DNA from: Eleusine coracana subsp. coracana
Taxonomy: Eukaryota > Streptophyta > Magnoliopsida > Poales > Poaceae
Assembly (NCBI GenBank): GCA_032690845.1
Contig: CM064426.1
Coordinates: 61,666,631 to 61,730,630 of the forward strand
Length of the DNA stretch: 64,000 bases
Reading direction: 5' to 3'
Below are positions 10,901 through 22,010 of this stretch, in pieces. The notes under the pieces were generated by a model that did not search any database, had not been told where the DNA came from, and saw only the letters and a list, made by a program, of their open reading frames with translations. The stretch's first letter is position 1; each line of letters begins with the position of its first letter. Both the position numbers and the translations under genes were made by a program.

Positions 10901-13741
10901 CATTGAATAGTTAGTATAAATGAAGCTAAGAAATGCATCATATGTTATCCAATAGATCATCAGCTCATTTTCATCAGATACAACTGAACTGAGCATGGAT
11001 AAATGACAATAAGTGCAGCAAATGCAGAACATATCTTCTTTTTCTTTGCAAGCTACTGATGCTCTAGCATTAAACAAAGGCACCTCTCTTTATGCAGTAT
11101 AAAAGGGAAAACGAAAATCATAGATGATTTTGTGCTTCTATACTTCCATTTGCTTTTACACCCTTTTGCACTATCCGCGTTCACAGCATGAAACAACAAT
11201 TCAAATTCATACACTGGCTCCTACAATACAACTTATCTTTTATTAATTTACCAGCTAGCTTTAACTATACCTATTTTATGTATAAATGAATTTACTCTCT
11301 TGCTTTGGTTATAATGGTTAGTGCAGAAGCTTGCTTCAATGGCATGAATGTTGCAGCTTTTTCCTTTTCATCCTTTGGTACGTGCTCAGAAGAGACTATG
11401 ATATCTTTTACTTTGTGAGTTGTATCATTGTTGGTATTATCTGGCAATTGAATAAGGACCATACAACATTTTCCTACCATTTGTATTGTTGTTTCATCTA
11501 CTTAACTTATCGCCAGTTCATGCTCAAAATTATGGGGACAATCTCATATGGCATATTTATGTTTTGACAGAACTCCAAAACAGAGTACATTTTGGGTACA
11601 TTAGCTCCCATAACCCATCCCTTTTCTCTTTGTGCCATTTCACTTTTCCCCCTTTTTCACTCAAAAATATCCATGTCCATAAGTAGCTACTTTGTACGAA
11701 AAAACTGCTGTTTTATTATGTTCATGCTTGATATGAATAGGAGTGCAGAGAAATAGGGGATGTCTATAGCATCACATAATTTCTGAGCCCAAGCCTTCCT
11801 TCCTAATTTTAATCACTCAAGTGATAATTGCTACGCTTATGTAGGTGATACACAGGTTTCAGTTGATTAACCCTCCCTGGAAATTTTCTGATATTTTGCT
11901 CTGTTGTGTCTATGCATACCTTATGGGCTGCACTGTTAAAATTTTGGAGGAGTTGATTTGCAGCAGCTGTGGACTGCTTGGCCCTACAGTTATGATCTTT
12001 TTAATTAAATCCTGTCAAATGCTTGTTTACAGATAATTTTGCAAAGTTATTCTACATCACTTTACAAGCTTCATCACTGTGTATGAATATTAAAATGTCT
12101 AATTTATGTTATGATGCTGATGGAAAATGGACCATCAATTCTGTTGAAAAGCTTGACAATATTTCACATAATTTTGTGGTACGCATTGTCATGACGGCTC
12201 CCATGTTCTGTTTGCATCTTTTCTTTTGCTTTTGGCAAACCTTGCTTGAGGGTGTCACGGTGATTTGTCCTTTTTTGTAGACCAGCCTTAAAAGAGGGGA
12301 ATCTAATTGTCTATATGATATGTTTGCCTTCCCTACTTTGCTGGATTATATCTGACAGGGGTGTTCCTTTGGCTCCTTTTAGTTATTCTGGTGTATATCA
12401 TATAGAGAGGGGGGTGGTATATGTCGGTGCTGGTCCACAGCCATGGTATGTGCTCTTGCCATCCCTCTACATTCTCTCTGTTGTAGTGCTGTACATTCAA
12501 AGACAATTGTCCAATCCTTGAATCTGAAGGTGGGGTGCAGTAGCCATATTGGATTTTTGGTCACCACAAATACCTTTCTTGTAGATAGTTCTGCCTCTTT
12601 GATTCAGGATCCCTGATGCTTCTTGCGTTCATCGTTTTCATATATGATCTTTTAATATACAGGTGAAAAATTACAAAATGGAATCAGAACATGGATGTAA
12701 ATATGAGCCTACATAGTACATTTCTTTTGCTAACCAGATCTGTTTCAGGGCTACCCTCATATCTCTCTCTTGAGGGGACCTAATACCATTTCTTCTGACC
12801 TGACGGCAGTATTTTGTCATCTAATCATCTAATATTTTGAAACACAAATTTGTTTTGTGTGTTGTTTCTACAAGTGTCCTCACAGTACATTCTTTTGCTC
12901 CATATAATGCTTATCACAGTTCATATTCCTTCTATATGGTAGAAGATTAGCTATTCCTGGTATGAAACGTGACCTCCTAGGATCATTTCATGTGCAAATC
13001 TGCAAACTAAAAGGCTTTTCCTTCTTTTTTTTGTTTCTGCTAATTGCGTGCCAACATCAGTTGGGCATCTACTCTTTCACTATGCAGTGATGAAAAGATT
13101 CAGGTTTGATTTATCTGATGGTTCAGAAAGAGTTAGGAATAAATTTGAATCAACTGATAAACTTTGGCTATGCATAAGAAAAGTAGAGCAGTTAACATGT
13201 TTTTACTTTTGTAACTGGCCCTATGGTGTTGTATAGAAGTTAAGGAATTCTATGTGCTTCCATAATACAAGTTAGGGGAGGGTTCCGGTGGTGTGGCAGA
13301 GGATAATGCAGATGCCGAAGTGTCCTATGTCCTATGAACTAGAGCTGATATATGATAGGAGAGGTTGTGTGGCTGGAGCCTAGCACTTAATCCTAAAAGC
13401 AAAGCCGATGACCTGGAGGAAGAACAATGAAGCGAAATGGTGCTGATGACACATTGACGGTGATAGGAGTCTAGATGGAGTTTCTGCAAAATGCATGAAA
13501 AGATAGGCGCTGTAAAATATTTATAATTGGAGTCAGCTGAGTGTGAGAGGGCGTGGGTCTTACTGCTGGCGCAACTTTGTTTGTTTTTTTAATAATTGCT
13601 GGCGCAACTTAAATGCATGTGAGCTGTAAAACTGTATTGAGTTATGACTGCTGGACAGGGATATCCCCTTAGATTCTAGAAAGTTGATGGTGACTTAAAA
13701 ATGAAAACACAATACTTCAGGATCATTGTCTCTTTATAGAT
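7957..13741. other. Intron-like non-coding region, possible Helitron interior
   Basis: A GC-rich block (about 8090-8620) is followed by 5 kb of AT-rich sequence that looks like plant intron or UTR DNA, with T-rich stretches and possible splice acceptors (for example before 9958). ORFs in the GC-rich block exist in nearly all frames on both strands and are low in complexity, so I call none of them. The region ends in a Helitron 3' terminus, so part of it may be captured gene sequence. No 5' Helitron end (A|TC) could be located. No host gene family was recognised. Confidence 0.4.
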
Positions 13742-13802
13742 AAGAAAATCAATGTACTTACATGTTTAACAAGCGGCGCGCTCGCGCGCCGGATATCACT
13801 AG
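13742..13802 (+). mobile_element. Helitron 3' terminus
   Basis: A perfect GC-rich palindrome (GGCGCGC-TC-GCGCGCC, 13775-13790) stands 8 bp before CTAG (13799-13802), which is followed by T. This is the canonical rolling-circle transposon 3' end (hairpin, then CTRR, inserted between A and T). The preceding DNA is AT-rich, as is usual. No Rep/helicase coding sequence was seen, so the element is non-autonomous. Confidence 0.75.
13775..13790 (+). terminator. Helitron 3' hairpin
   Basis: Seven-base-pair perfect GC stem with a 2-nt centre, positioned just before the CTAG end. In Helitrons this hairpin marks the end of rolling-circle strand transfer. Confidence 0.7.
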
Positions 13803-14130
13803 TTATCTCTCTAAATGTGACTCAACGGCCGCATGGGCGACTCGGGCCGTAATTGGATAACCACCACCACCTCTAGCCTCCATCCTCGGTCCTTCCACCC
13901 GGCCGCCGCCGGAGCTTTATGCCGTAACAACCCAGACAAATAACAAGGTCAAGCGCGTCATTGTTTAGTGCAGGAGTTTGGTTGTTAATGGTACTGTCAA
14001 AAAATTATCATGGATTTACCTGGTAGTTCATAAAAGCGCTTTGATTTGGTTTGACAACTCACGGAGAACATCTTGTTGAAACTGTGTATCAATGTTATGG
14101 GATGGTAGTCCTTGATCTCTTGCGCTTTCA
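13803..14130. other. Unassigned flank of the Helitron
   Basis: Mixed-composition sequence with a short GC-rich stretch (13825-13920). No gene or known repeat is recognisable. Confidence 0.4.
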
Positions 14131-14375
14131 TTTTTTTTTTTGAGGAGAATCATTAGAGCTTCATTAAGACTAACAAGATGTAAACTGCAGCTGCTAAGCG
14201 GCCAAAGAGCTGCAAAGCATCGGACAATGCCGTCCTTGATCGTAAAGGCCTGGCGATTTTTCTGAGGGCATATCCTTGATAATGATCCTCGTCTCGTCCT
14301 TGGAGAATCAGAGAATTTATTCGATCCCGACTGACCTTGGCTGTTGCACAGACTGCTTTTGTATACGCCATTCAA
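14131..14375 (-). mobile_element. Possible LINE 3' fragment with poly(A)
   Basis: On the minus strand the sequence ends in an A run (11 A, about 14132-14142) preceded by a TTAATGAAGCTCTAATGATT tail typical of LINE or retrocopy 3' ends. A frame of the same strand reads SLHLVSLNEALMILLKKK, which resembles a plant LINE RT N-terminal motif; this may be coincidental if the stretch is really a 3' UTR. It sits upstream of the first unit of the peptide array. Confidence 0.35.
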
Positions 14376-14477
14376 TGAGGTCCTATCGTGGTTTCCGATT
14401 ATTTAAAAACGGTCCGGTTTGTTTTTGTGCACCCACCTTAACCGGACCCATTGCCATATCCTGTGCATTAATCTCTT

Positions 14478-14485
14478 TATATAAA
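14478..14485 (+). promoter_or_regulatory. TATA box, peptide gene unit 1
   Basis: TATATAAA inside a CTTTATATAAAG context, 143 bp before the ATG. The same box precedes units 2 (15560-15567), 3 (16637-16644) and 4 (17345-17352) at nearly the same distance, so promoters were duplicated along with the genes. Confidence 0.7.
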
Positions 14486-14620
14486 GAGCGATCCCATTTA
14501 GTTATAGCACTAGAGCTGGTTACAAATTGGCCATATCTAGAGCTAGCTGCGAGTGGTGAGTAGCCTATAGCTATAACTTGACCTCCTGCCGACCCCCGGC
14601 TGTGCTAGCTAGTAGCTGCC

Positions 14621-14881
14621 ATGGCTTCTGCATCCGTTTCCAAGATGGCCACCATGTTCTTGCTGGTTCTGACCCTGGGGCACCTCATGGCTGCTGATGC
14701 GTCTTTGCACCACCAAGACGCTCGGCGACTGCTAGCACAGAACAATGATCTCTCCTTAAATCCAAGCCTCTCAGAAGCTGCACGTGTCGTTGTTGGACAG
14801 GAGCAATCTGGAACCACTACTGGTATCCCGACAAATGCTGGTAACGAACCCTTGTGCCCTTGCTGGCCGGCATGCTGCTAG
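14621..14881 (+). CDS. Small secreted Cys-rich-tail peptide, unit 1
   Basis: Intronless 86-residue ORF. Residues 1 to about 27 form a clear signal peptide: basic N-region with SK, hydrophobic MFLLVLTLGHLMA, cleavage likely after ADA. A hydrophilic propeptide-like middle follows, with an ARRLLAQNN segment that has an RR pair, then a conserved acidic/Ser stretch and a C-terminus with four cysteines (CPCWPACC). The layout suggests a secreted signalling or defence peptide. I do not recognise the family and assign no function. TATA at 14478-14485 and AATAAA at 15101-15106 support a real transcription unit. The start is fixed by agreement of the ATG among all four units. Confidence 0.7.
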   Translation: MASASVSKMATMFLLVLTLGHLMAADASLHHQDARRLLAQNNDLSLNPSLSEAARVVVGQEQSGTTTGIPTNAGNEPLCPCWPACC

Positions 14882-15100
14882 TGGCTACAGGAATGTGTGC
14901 ATGTGGAACTGAAATCGTCATGTGAGCTGTCGTGTGTGCTCTGAGGTCCATCCAACCAGTATCATCTTTTGTTTCTTTTACTTTAAGACTTGTTACGGCA
15001 GCAAATAAAGCAGTACTATCTAGCCATCTATTGTTCCATGTAATGGCTTTAGCATGCTTTTGCCGCCGTGGTATTTCTCCACCATCGTCATTTTGCTTTC

Positions 15101-15106
15101 AATAAA
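15101..15106 (+). terminator. Polyadenylation signal, unit 1
   Basis: AATAAA about 220 bp after the stop codon. It is conserved at the matching place in unit 2 (16174-16179) and unit 3 (16906-16911). Confidence 0.6.
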
Positions 15107-15690
15107 TGATGCAGACAGGGGCCACATCTGTTAGTCTAATATTATACTTCCAACACTTTTTTATATATAAATAATATTGTACTATATCATATTGCGACTA
15201 AGTGCTAAGTGATGTTTTATTTTTGTGCCATGCATGCTCCCTCTGTGATTACAAATGCCATTTTATATAGTTCTGGACTCCATTTTATAAAATATTTCTT
15301 AAGAAATGATTGGTTCACATTGAAAGTGTTAGATTGATTTATGTACATGTGTATCGGTTCTCTAATGGGCTGTGCACCGGCCTTGTTAGCCCGTAGGCCT
15401 GACACCTCTAGGGTTGCCCAGCCTGTCCATATATATGTAACCACTGTGACCAATGATAATCAATCTAGTAGTACTTACGACATTTGTCTCGCTTACATGG
15501 TATATAGAGACTTTTTCTAGTTCCGTGACCTACGCCATCTCCTAGTGCATTGATCTCTCTATATAAAGAGCGATGTCATTTAGAGCTGGCTATAGATTGG
15601 CCATATCTAGAGCTAGCTGCGAGAGGTGAGTAGCCTATAACTATAACTAGACCTCCTGCCGACCCCCGGTTGTGCGAGCTAGTAGCTGCC

Positions 15691-15954
15691 ATGGCTTCTG
15701 CATCCGTTTCCAAGATGATGGCCGCCATGTTCTTGCTGGTCCTGACCCTGGGGCACCTCATGGCTGCTGATGTGTCTTTGCACCACCAAGACGCTCGATG
15801 ACTGCTAACACAGAACAATGATCTCTCCTTAAAGCCGAGCCTCTCGGAAGCTGCACGCATTGTCGTTCGACAGGAGCAACCTGGAACCACTACTGGTATC
15901 CTGACAGATGCTGGTAGCGAACCCTTGTGCCTCTGGAGGCCGGTATGCTGCTAG
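15691..15954 (+). pseudogene. Small secreted peptide, unit 2 (nonsense codon)
   Basis: Full-length copy of 88 codons. Codon 37 is TGA (15799-15801), just after the HHQDAR segment where unit 1 has a CGG arginine codon. The remaining frame is open down to a stop in register with unit 4, and the tail has changed to CLWRPVCC. Promoter and poly(A) signal remain, so it may still be transcribed and yield a truncated 36-residue product that is mostly signal peptide. A single substitution class change accounts for the loss, so this is a young pseudogene. Confidence 0.8.
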
Positions 15955-16778
15955 TGGCTATAGGAATGTATGCATGTCGAACTGAAATCATCATGTGGGC
16001 TGTCATGTGTGCTCTGAGGTCCATCAAACCATTATCATTTTTCGTTTCTTTTACTTTGAGACCTGTTACTGTAGCAAATAAAGCAGTACTATCTAGCCAT
16101 CTACTGTTCCACATAATGGCTTTAGCATGCTTTTGCCGCCATGCTATTTCTCCACCATCGTTATTTTGCTTTCAATAAACGATGCAGACGGGGGCCACCT
16201 CTGTTAGTCTGATATTGTACATCCAACTCTTTTTGTCATATAAATAGTATTGCCCTATATCATATTGCTGCTAAGTGCTAAGTGATGTTTTAGTTTTGTG
16301 CCATGCATGCTCCCTCTGTGATTACAAATGACATTTTATATAGCTCTGGACTCTATTTTATAAAAATATTTCTTAAGAAATAATTTGTTCACATCGAAAG
16401 TGTTAGATTGATTTATGTACATGTGTATTGGTTCTCTAATGGGCTGTGCACCGGCCTTGTTAGCCCGTGCGCCTAGCACCACTAGGGTTGCCTAGCCTCT
16501 CCATATATATATATGCAACCACCGTGACCAATGATAATCAATCTACTAGTACTTACGACATTTGTCTCGCTTACATGGTATACAGAGACTTTTTCTAGTT
16601 CTGTGACCTACGCATCTCCTGGTGCATTGATCTCTCTATATAAAGAGCAATGCCATTTAGTTACAGCACCAGAGCTGGCTACAAATTGGCCACATCTAGA
16701 GCTAGCTGCGAGTCGTGAGTAGCCTATAACTATAACTTGACCTCCTGCCGACCCCGTCAGTGCGAGCTAGTAGCTGTC

Positions 16779-16911
16779 ATGGCTTCTACATCCATTTCCA
16801 AGATGATGGCCGCCATGTTCTTGCTGGTCCTGACCCTAGGGCACCTCATGGCTTTCGCATGCTTTTGCCTCCATGCTATTTCTCCACCATCTTCATTTTT
16901 CTTTCAATAAA
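16779..16911 (+). pseudogene. Small secreted peptide, unit 3 (internal deletion)
   Basis: The signal-peptide part is intact (MASTSISKMMAAMFLLVLTL...). After HLMA the sequence jumps directly into the 3' UTR (the GCATGCTTTTGCC segment), so about 0.37 kb containing the mature peptide and first part of the UTR is gone. A GCATGCTTTTGCC-like string at the junction suggests deletion through short homology. TATA and AATAAA are retained. Confidence 0.8.
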
Positions 16912-17487
16912 GATGCAGACGGGGGCCACCTCTGTTAATCTGATATTGTACTTCCAACTCTTTTTTTTCATATAAATAATAGTGCACTATATCATATTGC
17001 TGCTAAGTGCTAAGTGATGTTTTAGTTTTCTGCCATGCATGCTCCCTCTCTGATTACAAATATAATTTTATATAGCTCTAGACTCCAGTTTATAAAAATA
17101 TTTCTTAAAAAATGATTGGTTCACATCAAAAGTGTTAGATTGATTTATGTACATGTGTATGGTTTCTCTAATGGGCTGTGCGCCTGGCACCTCTAGGGTT
17201 GCCTAGCCTCTCCATATATATGTAACCACCATGACCAATGATAATCAATCTACTAATACTTATGACATTTGTCTCGCTTACATGGTATACCGAGACTTTT
17301 TCTAGTTCTGTGACCTATGCCATCTCCTGGTGCATTGATCGCTCTATATAAAGAGCGACGCCATTTAGTTATAGCACCAGAGCTGGCTACAAATTGGCCA
17401 TATCTAGAGCTAGCTGCGAGTCGTGAGTAGCCTATAACTATAACTTGACCTCCTGCCGACCACCGGCTGTGCGAGCTAGTAGCTGTC

Positions 17488-17751
17488 ATGGCTTCTACAT
17501 CCATTTCCAAGATGATGGCCGCCATGTTCTTGCTGGTCCTGACCCTAGGGCACCTCATGGCTGTTGATGCATCTTTGCGCCACCAAGACACTCAGCGGCT
17601 GCTAGCACAGAACAATGATCTCTCCTTAAAGCCGAGCCTCTCAGAAGCTGCACGCGTCGTCATTGGACAGGAGCAACCTGGAACCACTACTGGTATCCCG
17701 ATAGATGCTGGTAGCGAACTCTTATGCCCCTTCTTGCCGGCATGCTGCTAG
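17488..17751 (+). CDS. Small secreted peptide, unit 4
   Basis: Intact 87-residue ORF, closest to units 2 and 3 in its N-terminus (MASTSISKMMAAMFLLVL). It has a signal peptide, an RRLL-like QRLLAQNN segment, and a C-terminus reading CPFLPACC with three cysteines instead of four, so disulphide pairing may differ from unit 1. TATA at 17345-17352. Its own poly(A) region is missing because chromovirus DNA starts about 40 bp after the stop. Any transcript would end in transposon sequence, so expression is uncertain. Confidence 0.65.
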   Translation: MASTSISKMMAAMFLLVLTLGHLMAVDASLRHQDTQRLLAQNNDLSLKPSLSEAARVVIGQEQPGTTTGIPIDAGSELLCPFLPACC

Positions 17752-17794
17752 TGGCTACAGGAGTGTGTGCATGTCGAGCTGAAATCAGCATGTA

Positions 17795-19316
17795 TTGCTG
17801 CATTGTAAAGAAAGTCGTGCATGGAATAAATTTATGTTGAATGATGGATTCTTATTTAGAGCTAACCGCCTATGTATTCCAGTTGGTTTCGTTCGTCTTT
17901 TGTTGTTACAGGAGACGCATGGAGGTGGATTGATGGGTCATTTTGGTGCCAAGAAGACGGAGGATATTTTGGCCACACACTTCTTTTGGCCAAGGATGAG
18001 GAAAGATGTTGAGCGCTTTGTTGCTCGCTGCACTACATGTCAAAAAGCTAAGTCTCGCTTGAATCCACATGGTTTATACATGCCACTTCCTGTTCCTTCT
18101 ATTCCTTGGACGGATATTTCTATGGACTTTGTTTTAGGACTGCCTAGGACTAAGAGTGGGAGTGATAGTATTTTTGTTGTTGTGGATAGATTTTCTAAGA
18201 TGGCACACTTTATACCATATCATAAGACTGATGATGCTAGTTATATTGCTGATCTCTTTTTCAAAGAAATTGTTCGTTTGCATGGTATGCCTTCTACTAT
18301 TGTTTCAGATCGTGATGCAAAATTCTTGAGTCACTTTTAGCGCACGCTTTGGAATAAGTTGGGTACAAAGTTGTTGTTTTCTACAACTTGTCACCCACAA
18401 ACTGATGGACAAACTGAGGTGGTGAACCGCACTTTGGGTACTATGTTGAGAGCTATTTTGAAGAAAAATTTGAAGCAATGGGAAGAATGTATGTTTGCCT
18501 CATGTTGAGTTTGCATATAATCGGGCAACACATTCTACTACCAAGGTAAGTCCTTTCAAAGTAGTGTATGGTTTTGATCCACATACTCCACTTGATATAC
18601 TTCCTCTACCTATTCATGAGAGAGTTCATGTTGATGCTAAGGAACGTGCTGAATTTATTTTAAAAATGCATGAGACCACTAGACTTAGCATTGAAAAGAT
18701 GAATGAAAAGTATAAAATTGCTGGTAGTAAAGGTAGAAAAGAAGTAAAACTTGATGTAGGAGATTTAGTATGGTTACACTTGACAAAAGATAGATTTCCA
18801 GATTTGAGAAAGTCTAAATTAATGCCTAGAGCTGATGGTCCTTTCAAAATAATTGAGAAGATTAATGATAATGCATACAGACTTGAGTTGCCTCCTGAGT
18901 TCGGGGTTAGTCCTACTTTTAACATTTCAGATTTGAAACCATACTTGGGAGAAGAGAATGAGATTGAGTCGAGGACGACTCCATTTCAAGAGGGGGAGGA
19001 TGATGAGGACATCACTCCTAAGGATACATGCAACACTCCTCCAATTTTGGACTTGCAAGGTCCAATGACAAGAGCTCATGCACGACGACTAAATTTAGAG
19101 GTGAGCTCGTTCCTACATTCTTCATTATATGTCACTTTTGAGAATGGTTTGCTACCTAATGATTATATTATAATTAGGAACCATGGAGAGGACCAGGAGA
19201 TGATGGGAGAAGGACTTGGAGACGTGGAGGACCAACAAGGACGTGGAAGCCAAGGTGGATGCCCAACCAAAACCGACTTCGAGTCTGTTTTGGGGCTCAG
19301 GACTAGTCTGCACTAA
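17795..19316 (+). pseudogene. Chromovirus integrase and C-terminal tail
   Basis: Integrase with an H2C2 zinc-binding region (HFGAKKTEDIL, then CTTCQKAK), a catalytic core with the first Asp in WTDISMDFVLGLP, the second in IVSDRDAKF and the Glu in HPQTDGQTEVVNRT, and a GPY-type C-terminal region (DGPFKIIEKINDNAYRLELP). All three catalytic residues are present. It is disabled by a stop at 18338-18340 and a frameshift near 18495. The last 100 or so residues are encoded inside the 3' LTR. Confidence 0.85.
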
Positions 19317-19922
19317 AACGGATGCCCAAGACACATAGGGACTCGGATTTGGACGTTCTACATATGCACGGAAAGATAAGAAGAAGACCTTTCCAATGCC
19401 TCCGGTCTCATATCAAAATTCGTCCGGAATCATCAGGAATCGTCGAAACAAGAGAGAGTCCAGAATCTGTTTCGGTGCTATGTCGCCTGTTTTTGGCCTT
19501 TGGGCTTTGTATCTAGTTGAGCCCAAGTAGGGGTGCGTCCAGAGGGTCTTGCACGACTCTAGGGTCTTCATATACAGCCGCTGTCGCACCATTAGGGTTT
19601 GGGTTTTGCTTAGATTATTCTGTTCATAACAGTTTCGCCGTCATCACGGTTTATGAGACCCCAACTTCGTGAGATTCATAATACATCTGCAATTGTGTTG
19701 CTTTCTTCTTTGTTCTTGCTTGTGTTGTTGATTTGCAGGCAGGGATTAGCCTTCTCGGTGAGGTCAATTGTTTTAGGACGGTTGATAACCAGAGGAGATG
19801 TCATGCTGCGATTGCGGGGTTTAGAACGTGCTGTTCTGAAGCCGGATCGATTTGTGTGTCGCCTCCGACCAAATCAACGTATCCAGAACCTTTCGGAAGA
19901 TCGGGAACCCTTGTCCACATCA
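19001..19922 (+). repeat. 3' LTR of the CRM-like chromovirus
   Basis: 922 bp, beginning TGATGAGGAC and ending GTCCACATCA, a 10-bp imperfect inverted terminal repeat. Limits are set by the polypurine tract on the left and by the clean solo LTR with GATCC duplication at 52941-53864. A weak TATA-like TATACAG lies near 19571. Confidence 0.85.
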
Positions 19923-21913
19923 GAAAGCTCTGCTACGGGAGGATCCATTCAAAATTTAGACAAAAAGATCCCATTGTGTTCTTGAAGGAGACTCCAGCCT
20001 ATATCAAAATCTCACCCAAGATGTAGGAGGAGAACAGGGGAGAAATCATGGTGGTAGCAGATGGAGGAGCAGCAAACTGGGATGCTGCAACAGGACGGGA
20101 GTGAGCTTAGCCATGGAGGGCCGCGGCAGCGCCATGGCGTCATTTACTAGAGGATGTATGATTGCTGTTGGGATGAAACATATACATAAGTAGTTAGTGA
20201 ACTATTTTGCAAAATGTTCAGCACATTTATGGGCAGTTCTTTGCAAATGTGCTTGGTACATTTGGAGAGTGATCCAAGGTGTTGAAACATGATCCGCTGG
20301 CTTAGATGAAGATTGAAGTTTCCATCAATTAGGCTATTTTCACCTGACATGCTCTCACTTTGATATTATTATTCATATAAGTGCACTCATCGGATCAGCA
20401 TGCAATTTATGACATGCTAAATTTTCACTTTTTCAGTTTTACCTAGCATTCTAGTTGAAAACTATTCAAACTTTTTTTAGGCATAAAATATTGAAAGTAA
20501 TTGGCTTCTTGTGCCATTTGATGGAACTTTACTGAAAGTCGTATGAAACTTACACAATGGTCATGAAATAAATTGAGTCAAAGAAGTCGACCTGATATCC
20601 TATCCCTAGTGCAGCAATTTATTGGTCAGTTTCACCAAATATGCGCCAGGGTACAAGAACACTACAGTGAACATGAAAGTTTCTTGAGACTGAAACAATG
20701 ACAGAACCAAAAGTTAGACTAGCTGCAAAAAATTAGAGGAGCGAGCTGTGGTAGTTGAATCACCTTGATGACGCCCCAAACTATTGCGCTGCCATTTCCA
20801 TCCTCAAACCCTAACCGATGGTGTTCGTTCGGGTCTTAGAACTGAAGACGAATTGGATGGATGAGGCTCTTGGAGAAGAATAGGGAGGCCACGTCGGAAC
20901 AATGTGAGTTGCTGGAGATACATGCTGATATGGGCGTCAGAGCAATGTGAGCAATGAATTAGAGGAATGGGAAATTTTGGATTTCCAGTGTGGGAGCTAC
21001 TCGCTGATATGGTGGAAGGTGCTAGACAGGTGAAATGCACATCAGTCAGGGAGGTAAACATAAAATGTACCAGATGAAGGGGAATAGAAAGATCTGGTCC
21101 TGATATGCTCTCCGAAGTCATGGAGCTCGACACTAATATCCTGCTACAGTATCATGCACCCTCAGACGACACTTCAGCTCGCAACAGTGTTGTTAGGATT
21201 TTTGGCCGACACTAAAGGCTTCAATTATACTGGTGTCAACAAGCTCCAAATTGATGTAAACATGCATAAATGAATTTTTTAGCATCATACAAATCCATTA
21301 CAATAATATGATCAAATAGACCAATTTTTAAATGTGTTGTGAAAGTGCTACAAAGGTTGAAAATGAACAAAAAATTAGAAAATAAAACAGAATGCACACG
21401 TGCTAGGACTTTTGATGGGCTAGATGCTTCTACACAAACATACATATGGCACATTCTGAAAATACATATGCAATTGCCATAACAGAAGCAAGGAGCAAGC
21501 TTAACAGCCGTGATTCACAATATTATGTGTACAATGGGCAAATTAAATCATCTGTTCAATAACACAATGGGCATTCATGCATTTCACTAAAATTCTTTTT
21601 GTACACCTGAGCAAATCTGATGTTTGTATGACCTATGTATTTTAAAATGATGGTTCAATGCCCCTACACATGCAATTTGCAAACTGCGTGCATGAAAGCT
21701 TTTTCTAGTGGCGATAAGAAGTTGCTATGTTAAACACATCCGGTTGGCGACAATGAAAAAGATTAGAAATACTTTGCGTGCTCTAAGTGACTTGGTTTTT
21801 TAAGGAGCCAATGGACAGTATGCCACTTCCTACTGCTTTGCAAATATTAAGGATAGTGGCATCAGGACGGTAAAGATTGTGAATGTTGACAGGGGCAGAG
21901 TATAGTCCTGGGC
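19923..21913. other. Unassigned spacer DNA
   Basis: AT-rich, with no gene recognised. A minus-strand frame of 109 residues (20804-21133) is the longest, but it has no family resemblance and no supporting signals. Near 21815-21860 a stretch resembles 46550-46600 on the other side of the nested cluster. Confidence 0.4.
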
Positions 21914-22005
21914 TGTTGTATAATGCTTATAGGGCCAGACCCACCTTCTAGAAGAAGGCCTTTTGGCCCATATGGGCTCATTATCAAATCTGGACTCAAC
22001 ACAAA

Positions 22006-22010
22006 GTAAG
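22006..22010 (+). repeat. TSD of the Tat element (left)
   Basis: GTAAG, matched exactly by 45079-45083 on the other side of the 23-kb insertion. Confidence 0.9.

Larger units (their letters stand above)
14440..17793 (+). repeat. Four-unit tandem array of a small-peptide gene
   Basis: Units of about 1.07-1.09 kb each carry promoter, ORF, 3' UTR and a downstream AT-rich spacer. The ATGs lie at 14621, 15691, 16779 and 17488 (spacings 1070, 1088 and 709). Unit 3 lost its ORF interior and unit 4 is cut off after its stop by the chromovirus fragment at about 17794. Promoter, coding and 3' sequences are all repeated, so this is local tandem duplication and not retroposition. Confidence 0.9.
17794..19922 (+). 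mobile_element. CRM-like chromovirus (Ty3/Gypsy), 3' part with 3' LTR
   Basis: 5'-truncated element starting in pol just before integrase and ending with a complete 3' LTR (19001-19922). The polypurine tract AGGGGGAGGA (18991-19000) directly precedes the LTR. The pol frame continues into the LTR and stops at 19316, an arrangement known from centromeric CRM elements. A solo copy of the same LTR lies inverted at 52941-53864. Clade (CRM versus other chromoviruses) is inferred. Confidence 0.8.

Noticed and set aside
14028..14375. 115-residue minus-strand ORF as a LINE RT gene
   Set aside because: Only one short motif resembles RT, and the A run makes a 3' UTR tail equally likely, so it is listed only as a low-confidence fragment.
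20804..21133. 109-residue minus-strand ORF
   Set aside because: No domain, no promoter or poly(A) signal, and composition like the surrounding non-coding DNA.
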